Notes under the pieces: generated by a model | Databases searched by the model: none | What the model saw: only the letters and a program-made list of their open reading frames with translations | What the model was told of the DNA's origin: nothing | Position numbers and translations under genes: made by a program | In this document: positions 16,329 to 25,395 of the stretch, in pieces | Position numbering within the stretch: the first letter of the stretch is position 1 | Layout of the letters: each line of letters begins with the position of its first letter | Assembly (NCBI RefSeq): GCF_000832305.1 | Contig: NZ_CP010536.1 | Coordinates: 2,852,001 to 2,916,000 of the forward strand | DNA: 64,000 nt | Direction of reading: 5' to 3' | DNA from: Cupriavidus basilensis | GTDB taxonomy: Bacteria > Pseudomonadota > Gammaproteobacteria > Burkholderiales > Burkholderiaceae

Positions 16329-19240
16329 GCGCGGCCCCCTATCCCCGGCGGCAACGCCGTGCTTTCCCAGAAGCCCTTGCGGCACAAGCCGCGGGCGGTG
16401 CAGTAGGTGCACGCGCTGGCGTCCCCGAAGGCCGGCAACGGCGCATCCTGGCGCAGGCGCATCACGTCGCTGCGCAATTGTTGTTCGAGCCACACCACTG
16501 CGGCGTCGAAGTCAGGCAGGCTCACTTCGCGCTGTGGCGCCGGCGGCCCGTCCTTCGCGCCTTCGAGCGCCACCCAGCTGCCAGCGGCAACGTCGGCGCG
16601 CAGCAATCCATAGAACGGCAACTGGCAATCCTCTTCCACGTCCCCGACCTTGCGCTTCAAGCGCAGCACGGTCTGGGTCTTGTAATCAAGCACCGCGCGG
16701 CTGCCGTCGCGCGCGCGATCCAGCCGGTCGATGCGGCCATTGACGCGCAGCGGCTGGCCGTCGGGCATGGGCAGGTCGACAGTGGCATCGAGCTCGCCAT
16801 CGTCCCAGAACCAGCCCTGCGCCTCGCGCTCCGCCTGCCATGCCACGTAGGATGGCAGCACTTCGCACCAGCGGCGGTAGTAGCCGATGGCGTTGCCGTC
16901 TTCCTTCATCAGCGCGCCGAACTCGTGATCGGAAATCTCGCGCAGGCGCGCCAGCCGAGCATCTTCACGGCGCAAGCCGTCCTGCGAGGCTTCGCGGTGG
17001 TAACGCAGCAGCACGCGGTGCAGCAGCTCGCCGATGTCGCGTTTTTCCAGGTCGTCGCTGACGACTTCCAGCCCCGCCAGCCCGAGCATGCGGCCGGCAA
17101 AAAACTGGTAGGGGCAGCGGCGCAGCATGTTGTACGCCTGCGCGCTCCAGCGCGAAGGCACCAGCTCCGATGCCGCCGGCGCGGGCATGCCGTCCACCTC
17201 GGCGAAGGTCTCGTGCAGCACCGGCAACGCGCTCGCCTCGATCGGCGCGCCCGCGCGCGCGCACAGCGCGCTGAGCCGCTCGATCCAGCCCGACACATGC
17301 TTGGGCTCGCCACGCGCGCCAAGGCGCTGCCAGGTGAGCACCACGTCGTCGTTGTTCAGCAGGACCTCGGCCAGGTCTCGCGCCTGCTGGGCGAAGCGCA
17401 CCTCGCGGTCTTCCAGTGCGAGCTCACGCCGCATCTGGTTGGAGAAGAACATCAGCTCGGCCGCGCTGGAGGGAAGCTGCGTGTCATCGCACCCCACCAC
17501 CACGACCCCATCGAAGCGGCGCATGCGCGCGCCGTTAAGCGGCAGGATCGTGATGCGCGCGGCGCCGCTGGCCGAGGGCTCCTTGTAGGCAACCGACTCT
17601 AGCAAGGCTGACAGCATGGAGCGGAATTCGCCGAGATCGAGTGTGGCCAGCGCACCGGTCTCGTCCTGCGGCAGGTCGGCAAGACGCGCCAGCGCATCGA
17701 GCAGTTGTGTGCCCGCATCGTCGGCAGACAAGGCCTCGCGCATGCCGAGCACATCCAGCGTGGCATCGAGGCGTTCCAGCCAGGTCGAGACCGGGTGCTG
17801 TGCGTTGCCGCGCGGCCAGGCGCCGGCTTCGGCCGCAAGGTGCTGCACCAGCTCGCAAGCGGCCTGCCGGGCGGCGCGGCGCGCGTCGTCTTGCGCGGCG
17901 TCGCCGGCATTGCCATCGCCGCTGGCCTGGTCAGCCGTATCGGGGCGGAAGCGCTGCTGCAAGCGGCGCCAGCCACCGCTGATGCCGTCTCGCCGGATCT
18001 GCCGCTCCAGCGCGGCAATGGCCTCCCCGCGCAATGCAAAGTCTGGCAGGCAAAACGGGCTCTTCAGCAGGTCGAGCAGGGCAGAGGTATCGCCGTCCTG
18101 GTTGAGCAGGTCGAACCATCGCATCAGCGCAGCCGCGGCGCGCGTGGTCGAGAGCTTCCAGCCGGTTTCGTCGCGCACCGGCGCGCCGGCACGCGCCAGC
18201 AACGCGCGCGCGCGCCGCGCCACTACGCGATCGTGCGCCACCAGCGCCACGTGGCGGCGGCCTTCGTTGAGCCACTGCACCAGCTGCCCGGCGGCAGCGC
18301 CGGCCTCGTCCTCGAAGCGCGCGCTGCCGATCACGCGCACGCGCGGGCGCTCGGCCGGCAGGCTGCGTGGCGCGCGGCGCGCGGCAGCTTCATTCGGGCC
18401 AGGCAGCCGCGCCTCGGGCCACAGTGCCAGCAAGGTGTCGTACCAGTCGGGCTCCCCGTCCTCATCGCCCAAACCGGCATCAAGCGCGCCGCTCGGCGCC
18501 TGCGCGGACTGCGCAGTCCAGTCGTAGCCGATGCGGATCACCGGCACGAGCTCGGCGGCCTGCCGCAGGAACGCTTCCTCGATCGGCTGGGGCGGCGTTG
18601 GCCCGAGCCAGATGACCGGGCCGTCCAGGTGCTGGGCCAGCCGGTGCAGCGCGCGCCGGCGCGCGGGCAGCGGATCGTCCGGGCCGGACAAGGCTTGCCA
18701 GAAGGCCATCACGATGCGCGCCTCCTCACCGAGGAAGCGGGAAGACAGATGCGCGTAGGTCCGCTCCAGCGCGCCCTGCAGCAGGGCCGCGCGATCGTCC
18801 CCATCGACGTCTTCATCGCGGATGGCGTCATCGTCGAGCCAGCGCGCGCTCAGTTCATCGCTGATGGCGAGCAGCGTCTGCGCCAACCCCCACGCCGCGG
18901 CCTCGGTCTGCGCGCCAAATGCGCGCCGCAGCCAGTCCTGCGCACGGATGGCCTGCTGCACGGCCAGCAGCCGCGCCGCATGGCTGCGCACCGGGATCGG
19001 GTCGGGCGGCAAGTCGAGCAGCCAGTGGCCAATGGTGACGACCCGCGGCAGCAGCCGCGGCTTGCCGGCCGCGCGCGCGGCGGCATCCAGCGCCTGGCGC
19101 ACGCCGGGGATCTGCGCCGCGGTGGGCACCACCACATGCGCGGCGGCTTGCTGCTCCCCGCAATGGTCGAGGAAATACCAGGCCGCGGCGGCGGCCTGCG
19201 GCAGGAAGTCGGGGCCGGGACGAAATTGCAGCGAGGTCAT
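16325..19240 (-). CDS. addB: AddB-type PD-(D/E)XK nuclease
   Basis: 971 residues from the ATG at 19240; an upstream in-frame codon at 19303 has no better support. The C-terminal third carries the nuclease core (GRIDRLDRAR then RAVLDYKTQ) flanked by the cysteines expected for a 4Fe-4S cluster: one in RRCPYQFFAGRM and three in ACTYCTARGLCRKGFW at the end. The N-terminal part is a degenerate helicase-like region with no clear Walker A. The gene is translationally coupled to addA by an ATGA overlap. Together they form the break-resection enzyme. Confidence 0.92.
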   Translation of the reverse strand: MTSLQFRPGPDFLPQAAAAAWYFLDHCGEQQAAAHVVVPTAAQIPGVRQALDAAARAAGKPRLLPRVVTIGHWLLDLPPDPIPVRSHAARLLAVQQAIRAQDWLRRAFGAQTEAAAWGLAQTLLAISDELSARWLDDDAIRDEDVDGDDRAALLQGALERTYAHLSSRFLGEEARIVMAFWQALSGPDDPLPARRRALHRLAQHLDGPVIWLGPTPPQPIEEAFLRQAAELVPVIRIGYDWTAQSAQAPSGALDAGLGDEDGEPDWYDTLLALWPEARLPGPNEAAARRAPRSLPAERPRVRVIGSARFEDEAGAAAGQLVQWLNEGRRHVALVAHDRVVARRARALLARAGAPVRDETGWKLSTTRAAAALMRWFDLLNQDGDTSALLDLLKSPFCLPDFALRGEAIAALERQIRRDGISGGWRRLQQRFRPDTADQASGDGNAGDAAQDDARRAARQAACELVQHLAAEAGAWPRGNAQHPVSTWLERLDATLDVLGMREALSADDAGTQLLDALARLADLPQDETGALATLDLGEFRSMLSALLESVAYKEPSASGAARITILPLNGARMRRFDGVVVVGCDDTQLPSSAAELMFFSNQMRRELALEDREVRFAQQARDLAEVLLNNDDVVLTWQRLGARGEPKHVSGWIERLSALCARAGAPIEASALPVLHETFAEVDGMPAPAASELVPSRWSAQAYNMLRRCPYQFFAGRMLGLAGLEVVSDDLEKRDIGELLHRVLLRYHREASQDGLRREDARLARLREISDHEFGALMKEDGNAIGYYRRWCEVLPSYVAWQAEREAQGWFWDDGELDATVDLPMPDGQPLRVNGRIDRLDRARDGSRAVLDYKTQTVLRLKRKVGDVEEDCQLPFYGLLRADVAAGSWVALEGAKDGPPAPQREVSLPDFDAAVVWLEQQLRSDVMRLRQDAPLPAFGDASACTYCTARGLCRKGFWESTALPPGIGGRA

Positions 19241-19354
19241 GAAGCGAGAGTGACGGCCGGATCGGATGCCATGGCGAGAAAGCGCGCGCCGGTCAGCGCG
19301 CACAGCCGGGCATCGCGCACGGGATGCGCGATGCCCTCAGAGCCCGGAGAACCT

Positions 19355-19621
19355 TCAGTGGCTGCCGGCCTCCAGGCGCGAGCGGATTTCGCGCGCGGTC
19401 TCCAGCAGGCCCTGGTAGCCGGAGCGTGCGTGCTCTGGCAGGTCGGGGTCGCCCACGAGCGCGCCCAGGGTCTCTATGACGCTGTAAAGGAGGCCCTTGG
19501 CAGCGCCGCCGGCAATGCTCTCCTGCTCGACTGCCGCATTGATGTGCTCCAGCGCGTCGCTCAAGTGTTCCACTTCGGGGGGTTGCTGCGGATCCGGCTT
19601 GGAAGGGGTGTCTGGCGTCAT
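19355..19621 (-). CDS. Small acidic protein of unknown function
   Basis: 88 residues from the ATG at 19621. A proline-rich N-terminus (TPDTPSKPDPQQPPEVEHL) leads into predicted helices (LSDALEHINAAVEQESIAGGAAKGLLYSVIETLGAL) and ends EIRSRLEAGSH. No transmembrane segment or signal peptide is visible. It reads in the same direction as addB, ending 114 bases upstream of the addB ATG, so it may share a transcript. I do not recognise the family; codon use resembles the neighbours, so I think it is real. Confidence 0.6.
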   Translation of the reverse strand: MTPDTPSKPDPQQPPEVEHLSDALEHINAAVEQESIAGGAAKGLLYSVIETLGALVGDPDLPEHARSGYQGLLETAREIRSRLEAGSH

Positions 19622-20152
19622 GGTCTGTAGCCTTGTCTGTTGCGCGGGAAGGCGCCGGGCCGAGGCCGGGCGCATGATTCCATTCTACGCGCCCGGGGGC
19701 GCCGCGCGACCTTTGCATCGCATTGGATTGCGTTTGCGCAAAGCCCTCGCGCCGCATGTCGAAGCATAAATGGCGTTACCTATAAGTCACACATCGAGCA
19801 CCTCTCGGCGAACTTCGGCGCGGCCCCCGATTGATAAAAGCTCTTGCGCCGATTAATACAATGAACCCACCAGGCTTGGATTCGCGGGCAGAATGGCGCT
19901 ACACGCAGCCGCATCGGCCGGGTTTCATCTCCGCGTACGGCAGCGCACCGTGAGGTTGATGAGCAGGGTATTGAATTCCCATCAACTGGTAATATATGAG
20001 CAACATCCCGCCAGTCATGGCTGTCCCGTCGCTCGGGACAAGCCCGCACCGGGTAAGGCGCCCGCCTACGGGTAGGCGCAAACTCGTGTAATGTAGCGGT
20101 TCGGCAAATCCCGCCTTTAAATTAAACAGAGCGAAACCAGAGGTTTTCCGCC
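19622..20152. other. 531-base non-coding stretch ahead of trxA
   Basis: No convincing gene on either strand. It is noticeably more A/T-rich than its surroundings between about 19770 and 20000. Two compact hairpins lie near trxA: GTCCCG/CGGGAC (20024-20029 with 20035-20040) and CGCCTA/TAGGCG with a CGGG loop (20063-20078). They may be part of a structured trxA leader. I could not choose a promoter with confidence. Confidence 0.5.
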
Positions 20153-20479
20153 ATGAGTGAACAAATCAAGTATGTGAGCGACGCCTCCTTCGACGCAGAC
20201 GTGCTCCAGTCCGACAAGCCTGTCCTGCTCGACTTCTGGGCAGAATGGTGCGGTCCTTGCAAGATGATCGCCCCAATCCTGGACGAAGTGGCCAAAGACT
20301 ACGGCGACAAGCTGCAGATCGCAAAGATCAACGTCGATGAGAACCAGCAAGTGCCGGCCAAGTTCGGCATTCGCGGCATCCCCACGCTGATCCTGTTCAA
20401 GAATGGCGCGGTTGCCGCGCAAAAGGTCGGCGCGCTGTCCAAGTCGCAACTGACCGCATTCCTCGACGGCAATCTGTAA
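20153..20479 (+). CDS. trxA: Thioredoxin
   Basis: 108 residues with the active-site WCGPC in [14 protein letters not shown] near residues 30-35 and the cis-proline loop [14 protein letters not shown]. It is a cytoplasmic dithiol reductant for ribonucleotide reductase, PAPS reductase, Msr and others. AACCAGAGG lies upstream of the ATG as a weak ribosome site. The next gene is rho, a common arrangement in proteobacteria. Confidence 0.98.
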   Translation: MSEQIKYVSDASFDADVLQSDKPVLLDFWAEWCGPCKMIAPILDEVAKDYGDKLQIAKINVDENQQVPAKFGIRGIPTLILFKNGAVAAQKVGALSKSQLTAFLDGNL

Positions 20480-20575
20480 TACGCCGGCCCGGGGCGCGGC
20501 GCCATCAGGCGCTCCCCCGGTGTAGCCACAATCCGACGTGCGTGCGCCTTCCCTGGCGCACCGTCCGGATTGTGC

Positions 20576-20581
20576 TAAGAT
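20576..20581 (+). promoter_or_regulatory. Extended -10 promoter element upstream of rho
   Basis: TGC-TAAGAT (20573-20581) has the TGN extension and four of six -10 matches. The -35 region is poor. Just upstream is a 7-base hairpin, GTGCGCC/GGCGCAC (20542-20561), between trxA and the start of the rho leader. A leader of about 80 bases would result, in keeping with the known autoregulation of rho through its leader. Confidence 0.4.
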
Positions 20582-20667
20582 GGCATCAACAACTTCCCCG
20601 AGCGTTCGCTCATTTCCTCCCCCTCCTTTAGGTCCAGCCCGTCCGGGCGCCTCTGTACCCCTCGTCT

Positions 20668-21930
20668 ATGCACCTGACAGAACTCAAATCGCTTCACGTG
20701 TCTGCGCTTCTCGAAATGGCCGCGACCCTCGAGATCGACAACGCACAACGGATGCGCAAACAGGAGCTGATGTTTGCGATCCTGAAGAAGCGCGCCAAGC
20801 TGGGCGAAATCATCTTTGGTGACGGCACCCTGGAAGTCCTGCCGGACGGCTTCGGCTTCCTGCGCTCGCCCGAGACCTCCTACCTGGCAAGCACGGACGA
20901 CATCTACATCAGCCCTTCGCAGATCCGCCGCTTCAACCTGCATACCGGCGACACGATCGAGGGCGAAGTACGGACCCCCAAGGACGGCGAGCGCTATTTC
21001 GCACTGGTGAAGGTGGACAAGGTCAACGGTCAAGCGCCTGAAGCGGTCAAGAACCGCATCATGTTCGAGAACCTGACGCCGCTGCACCCGAACCGGCCGC
21101 TGACGCTGGAGCGCGAAATCCGCGCCGAGGAAAACATCACCGGCCGAATCATCGACATGATCGCGCCGATTGGCCGTGGCCAGCGCGCCCTGCTGGTGTC
21201 CTCGCCCAAGTCCGGCAAGACCGTGATGCTGCAGCACATCGCCCACGCGATTGCGAACAACCATCCGGAAGCGGACCTGTTCGTGCTGCTGATCGACGAG
21301 CGCCCGGAAGAAGTGACCGAAATGATGCGCTCGGTGCGCGGTGAAGTGGTGGCGTCGACCTTCGACGAACCCGCCATCCGCCACGTGCAGGTCGCTGAAA
21401 TGGTGATCGAAAAGGCCAAGCGCCTGGTCGAACTCAAGCGCGACGTGGTGATCCTGCTGGACTCGATCACCCGCCTGGCACGTGCCTATAACACGGTGGT
21501 GCCGGCCTCGGGCAAGGTGCTGACTGGTGGTGTGGACGCCAACGCGCTGCAACGCCCCAAGCGCTTCTTCGGCGCTGCGCGTAACCTGGAAGAAGGCGGC
21601 TCGCTGACCATCATCGCCACCGCGCTGATCGAAACGGGCAGCCGCATGGACGACGTGATCTACGAAGAGTTCAAGGGCACCGGCAACATGGAAGTGCACC
21701 TGGAACGCCGCCTGGCGGAAAAGCGCGTCTATCCGTCGATCAACCTGAACAAGTCCGGCACGCGCCGCGAAGAACTGCTGATCAAGCCCGAGATCCTGCA
21801 AAAGGTCTGGGTGCTGCGCAAGTTCATCTCGGACATGGATGAAGTGCAGGCCATGGAGTTCATTCTCGACAAGATGAAGGCGACCAAGAACAACGCCGAG
21901 TTTTTCGATATGATGCGCAGAGGCGGCTGA
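20668..21930 (+). CDS. rho: Transcription termination factor Rho
   Basis: 420 residues, the size of E. coli Rho. It opens [23 protein letters not shown], has the RNA-binding cold-shock-like domain ([21 protein letters not shown] with [19 protein letters not shown]), then the RecA-like motor with Walker [11 protein letters not shown], Walker [18 protein letters not shown] and the Q/R-loop region [23 protein letters not shown]. It is the hexameric RNA helicase that terminates transcription. A strong intrinsic terminator follows. Confidence 0.98.
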   Translation: MHLTELKSLHVSALLEMAATLEIDNAQRMRKQELMFAILKKRAKLGEIIFGDGTLEVLPDGFGFLRSPETSYLASTDDIYISPSQIRRFNLHTGDTIEGEVRTPKDGERYFALVKVDKVNGQAPEAVKNRIMFENLTPLHPNRPLTLEREIRAEENITGRIIDMIAPIGRGQRALLVSSPKSGKTVMLQHIAHAIANNHPEADLFVLLIDERPEEVTEMMRSVRGEVVASTFDEPAIRHVQVAEMVIEKAKRLVELKRDVVILLDSITRLARAYNTVVPASGKVLTGGVDANALQRPKRFFGAARNLEEGGSLTIIATALIETGSRMDDVIYEEFKGTGNMEVHLERRLAEKRVYPSINLNKSGTRREELLIKPEILQKVWVLRKFISDMDEVQAMEFILDKMKATKNNAEFFDMMRRGG

Positions 21931-21978
21931 TCGTTCGCTATGCCGCGCGCTGCGGTTCGCGCGCTGGCAATGCACTGG

Positions 21979-22004
21979 AAGGGCGCGCCTCGGCGCGCCC
22001 TTTT
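21979..22004 (+). terminator. Rho gene terminator
   Basis: GGGCGCGCC, a short loop, GGCGCGCCC and TTTT form a classic intrinsic terminator 50 bases after the rho stop codon. Confidence 0.85.
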
Positions 22005-22034
22005 GCATTTCCGCCCCGTGCCTGCAGGAGTCCC

Positions 22035-22889
22035 ATGTTCGGCCGACTGAGCCACTTCCTGCGTGCGCGCTCGCGCGTGCGCAAACTCGAACACTACGCC
22101 ATTCCCGATGCGCTGTGGGCGCACACGGTGGCCACGCTGCCGTTCGTGCAGCGCTATGGCGCCGCCGATCTCGCCACCTTGCGCGAGCTCGCCACCCTGT
22201 TCATCGCCGACAAGGAATACTCAACCGCGCACGACCTGCCGCTCACCGACGAGATGGTGACGAGCGTCGCGCTGCAAGCCTGCGTGCCCATTCTCAAGCT
22301 GGGCATCGAGTGGTATCGCGGGTGGCGCGGCATTGTGCTCTACCCCGGTGACTTCGTCATCCGCCGCACCGTCGAGGACGAGATCGGGCTGGTGCATGGC
22401 GTGGTCGAGGAAGCCAGTGGTGAAGCCTGGGAACACGGACCGGTCATCCTTTCCTGGCCTGATGTGCAGACCCCCGGCGCCGGACTGAATGCACGCCATG
22501 CCCACCACCCCGATGACACCTACAACGTAGTCATCCACGAGTTCGCCCACAAGCTCGACATGCTCGACGGCGAGCCGGACGGCGTGCCGCCCTTCTCACG
22601 CGTGCTCCATCCGGGCATCGACCGCGAGCAATGGGCCGAGTCCTTCCTTACCGAGTACGACCGCTTCGCGGACGCCTGCGAGCAGCAGTCCGACCATGCC
22701 TGGGACCATCCGGAACGGCTGCCGCCGGCGCTGCGGGTGATCGACCCATATGGCTGCGAGGCGCCAAGCGAGTTCTTCGCCGTGGCCTCGGAGACCTTCT
22801 TTGTCGAGCCGACCGGCCTTCGCAGGCACTGGCCGGTTCTCTATGATTCACTCGCGGCGTTTTATCGCCAGGATCCGGCCTCAATGTGA
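22035..22889 (+). CDS. mtfA: MtfA-like (M90 family) zinc-dependent peptidase
   Basis: 284 residues. The zinc motif HEFAHKLDMLDG near residue 173 and a downstream FFAVASETFFVEP segment with the third metal ligand are typical of the M90/MtfA family. In E. coli MtfA binds the repressor Mlc and has peptidase activity. Here the usual Mlc/PTS context is absent. No signal peptide or membrane segment is seen, so it is cytoplasmic. It follows rho but a terminator separates them, so it probably has its own promoter. Confidence 0.85.
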   Translation: MFGRLSHFLRARSRVRKLEHYAIPDALWAHTVATLPFVQRYGAADLATLRELATLFIADKEYSTAHDLPLTDEMVTSVALQACVPILKLGIEWYRGWRGIVLYPGDFVIRRTVEDEIGLVHGVVEEASGEAWEHGPVILSWPDVQTPGAGLNARHAHHPDDTYNVVIHEFAHKLDMLDGEPDGVPPFSRVLHPGIDREQWAESFLTEYDRFADACEQQSDHAWDHPERLPPALRVIDPYGCEAPSEFFAVASETFFVEPTGLRRHWPVLYDSLAAFYRQDPASM

Positions 22890-22944
22890 TCGAAGACCAA
22901 CCTTTCGCCACCCTCGGCCGCCGTGCGCATCGCGCACTCAAAAC

Positions 22945-22974
22945 TTGCCCAGCTTTTTGTTTTTCTGCGATAAT
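22945..22974 (+). promoter_or_regulatory. Sigma-70 type promoter for rpmE2
   Basis: TTGCCC (22945-22950) and GATAAT (22969-22974) are 18 bases apart. The start site would be near 22981, giving an approximately 150-base leader before rpmE2, long for a ribosomal protein gene. Confidence 0.6.
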
Positions 22975-23132
22975 CCCGGATTGTCCGTTATCGGCAAGTG
23001 GTTCGTTCGCCGCAACGCTGCCAGTGCAATCAGCGCATCCAGTTTCTGGCGCTTTTTTTCGCGCTTTTGGCAATGGCAGCAGCAGCAGCACGGCAAACAA
23101 CGGACTGGCTACCCAACCTGAAAGGAAACACC

Positions 23133-23396
23133 ATGAAAGAAGGCATTCACCCGAATTATCGCGAAGTCGTATTCCTCGACGTGTCGAACGACTTCAGCTT
23201 TGTGACCCGCTCGACCATCCAGACGCGCGACACGATCACCCGCGACGGCAAGGAATACCCCCTGGCCAAGATCGAAGTGTCGTCGGAATCGCACCCGTTC
23301 TACACCGGCACCCAGAAGATCATGGACACGGCCGGCCGCGTCGAGAAGTTCCGCCAGAAGTTCGGCAGCAAGCTGAACAAGCTCACCGCGAAGTAA
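23133..23396 (+). CDS. rpmE2: 50S ribosomal protein L31, type B
   Basis: 87 residues starting [20 protein letters not shown], preceded by AAAGGAAA. The cysteines of the zinc-binding L31 paralogue are missing, so this is the zinc-independent (type B) form, with [27 protein letters not shown] in the middle. It binds the subunit interface of the ribosome. An in-frame GTG at 22998 would add 45 residues with a hydrophobic run, but the ribosome site and family length favour 23133. Confidence 0.96.
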   Translation: MKEGIHPNYREVVFLDVSNDFSFVTRSTIQTRDTITRDGKEYPLAKIEVSSESHPFYTGTQKIMDTAGRVEKFRQKFGSKLNKLTAK

Positions 23397-23458
23397 TTCG
23401 CCGCGAGCCCGCTCGCTGCATGGCCTCGGACAAAATGCTCCGGCGCCGCGCACCCAAG

Positions 23459-23486
23459 CAAAGAGGCAGCATCGGCTGCCTCTTTG
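23459..23486 (+). terminator. rpmE2 terminator
   Basis: AAAGAGGCAGC, ATC, then GGCTGCCTCTTT followed by GCTTTT forms a strong hairpin about 60 bases after the rpmE2 stop. It separates rpmE2 from the glycosyltransferase gene. Confidence 0.8.
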
Positions 23487-23583
23487 CTTTTGCAGCCTCC
23501 GCGCGATCGGCACCAACCGGCGCCCTCCGGACGCAGCTAACCGGGAGCGCCCCGCCCCGGCGGCCCCCTAGACCCTCCAATCA

Positions 23584-25371
23584 ATGAGCGCAGCCAAGAC
23601 TTCCCGTGTCCACCTGACCGCAGCCGCCACCGGTACGCTTCCGCGCGCACTGTTGCTGGCCATCTGCATCATTTACGGCCTGGCTGGCCTGTTCGGCCGC
23701 GATCCGTGGAAAAACGAGGATGCGGCTGGCTTCGGCGTAATGTGGCAACTGGCCACCGGCGGCACCCAGGACTGGCTGATGCCCAATATCGTGGGCCGCC
23801 CTTATGGTGAAGACGGCCCGCTGGTATTCTGGGTTGGCGCCCTGATGATCCGCCTGTTTGGCGGCTGGCTCGGCGCGCCGGACGCGTCGCGCATCGCCAC
23901 GGCACTCTTTTACTTCGGCACCTGCTCACTGATCTGGTACGCAACCTACCTGCTCGGCCGGCGCGCCGAGGTGCAGCCTTTCGCCTATGTCTTTGGCGGC
24001 CAGCCCAACGCGCGCGACTACGGCCGCACGCTGGCCGACGGCGCCCTGCTGATCTTCCTGGCCTGCGTAGGCCTGGCCATGCGCGGCCACGAAACCACGC
24101 CACAGGTTGGGCAAGTTTGCTTTGTCGCCATGAGCCTGTATGGCATGGTCCGCAGCCTGGACAAGCCAATCCAGGGTGGTATCTGGCTGGGCGTCGGGCT
24201 GGGCGCACTGACCCTGTCCAGCGGGCCGGTCATCCCGCTGGTCTTGCTGGCGTCGGTCATCATCTGCGGCCTGGCCTGCAAGCCCCTGCCCCTGCCGCGC
24301 GTGCTGCTGGCAAGCGTGCCGCTGGCGCTGGCGCTGGTGGCAGCCTGGATGGCCGCCGCCTACTTCGGCGCGACCGACCACAACGACGCCGTGACTTTCA
24401 TCCGCGAGTGGTCGCGCTACGATCGCCGCACCTACGGCGCGCCGAACGCCGCTGCGCTCAACTTCATCGCACGCAACCTGCTGCTGTTTACCTGGCCGGT
24501 GTGGCCAATTGCCTGCTGGGCCTGGCTGAGCTGGTCGGGCATGCGCCGTGCGCCGCATGTGGCGCTGCCCCTGGCGATGCTGCTGCCACCGCTGCTGCTG
24601 CTGTTTCTGCTGCGTGCGCCGGGCGACGTACAGTTCATCCTACTGCTGCCGCCGATGGCCGTGCTTGCCGCGTTCGGGTTGCCGACGCTCACGCGCGCCG
24701 CCATCAACGCGATCGACTGGTTCGCCTTGCTGTTCTTCACCATCTTCGGTGGCTTCGTCTGGTTCATGTGGATCGCCAGGACGACGGGCCAGCCTCCGCG
24801 CGTCGCCGCCAATATCTACCGCCTGCTGCCGGGCTTCCAGCAGGACTTCACCGTCAGTGCGATCGTCTATGCGCTGCTGGTGACGGCAGCCTGGATCCTG
24901 ATCGTGCGCTGGCGCCTGTCGCGCGCGCCTAAGCAGATCTGGCGCCCGGTGGTGATCTCGGCCGCTGGCACCACGCTGATGTGGGTGCTGGCCATGACGC
25001 TGTGGTTGCCATCGATCAACTACGGCAAGACCTATCGCGACGTGGCCCAGGCCGCCTCGATGGCGCTGCCCACGGCGTATAACTGTGTGCAGCCGATTCG
25101 TATGGGCGACGCGCAGCTGGCGTCGTTTGCCTATTTCGGCCATATCCGCTTCGGCGGCCCGGATGACGGCTGCGACGTCCTGCTGCGCCACGACCCGGTC
25201 GACTACGGCGAACCTACCAGCATCTCGCACTTTGAATGGCGCCTGATCTGGGAAGGCCGGCGCCCCTCCGATCGCGACGAGCGTTTTCGCATGTATCGCC
25301 TGGTCGATATGTCCCGGGTCGCGCCGCCCCGGCCCAGCCTGCCCGGACGTCGGCTGCCAAGCCACCCCTGA
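23584..25371 (+). CDS. ArnT/PMT-family (GT-C) membrane glycosyltransferase
   Basis: 595 residues with about a dozen hydrophobic segments. The first periplasmic loop has LFGRDPWKNEDAAGFG, the acidic pair expected in the GT-C active site (as in ArnT/PMT). GRPYGEDGPLVFWVGAL follows. Later segments alternate membrane spans with short loops, and the C-terminus is soluble. Members use polyprenyl-phosphate sugars on the periplasmic side to modify lipid A, other lipids or proteins. There is no arn operon nearby, so the sugar and acceptor are unknown. The MATE gene follows 24 bases later, so they are probably co-transcribed. Confidence 0.82.
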   Translation: MSAAKTSRVHLTAAATGTLPRALLLAICIIYGLAGLFGRDPWKNEDAAGFGVMWQLATGGTQDWLMPNIVGRPYGEDGPLVFWVGALMIRLFGGWLGAPDASRIATALFYFGTCSLIWYATYLLGRRAEVQPFAYVFGGQPNARDYGRTLADGALLIFLACVGLAMRGHETTPQVGQVCFVAMSLYGMVRSLDKPIQGGIWLGVGLGALTLSSGPVIPLVLLASVIICGLACKPLPLPRVLLASVPLALALVAAWMAAAYFGATDHNDAVTFIREWSRYDRRTYGAPNAAALNFIARNLLLFTWPVWPIACWAWLSWSGMRRAPHVALPLAMLLPPLLLLFLLRAPGDVQFILLLPPMAVLAAFGLPTLTRAAINAIDWFALLFFTIFGGFVWFMWIARTTGQPPRVAANIYRLLPGFQQDFTVSAIVYALLVTAAWILIVRWRLSRAPKQIWRPVVISAAGTTLMWVLAMTLWLPSINYGKTYRDVAQAASMALPTAYNCVQPIRMGDAQLASFAYFGHIRFGGPDDGCDVLLRHDPVDYGEPTSISHFEWRLIWEGRRPSDRDERFRMYRLVDMSRVAPPRPSLPGRRLPSHP

Positions 25372-25395
25372 GGTGGCGGCGCCACGCCTGCCCGC

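Noticed and set aside
16329..16493. N-terminal extension of AddA by 55 residues
   Set aside because: The extension lies in another frame of the addB 3' end; the ATG at 16328 overlaps the addB stop and gives a normal start just before Walker A.
22998..23132. In-frame 45-residue hydrophobic extension of rpmE2
   Set aside because: It starts at a GTG without a ribosome site, would give a ribosomal protein a signal-like segment, and AAAGGAAA lies right before the ATG at 23133, which matches the family length.
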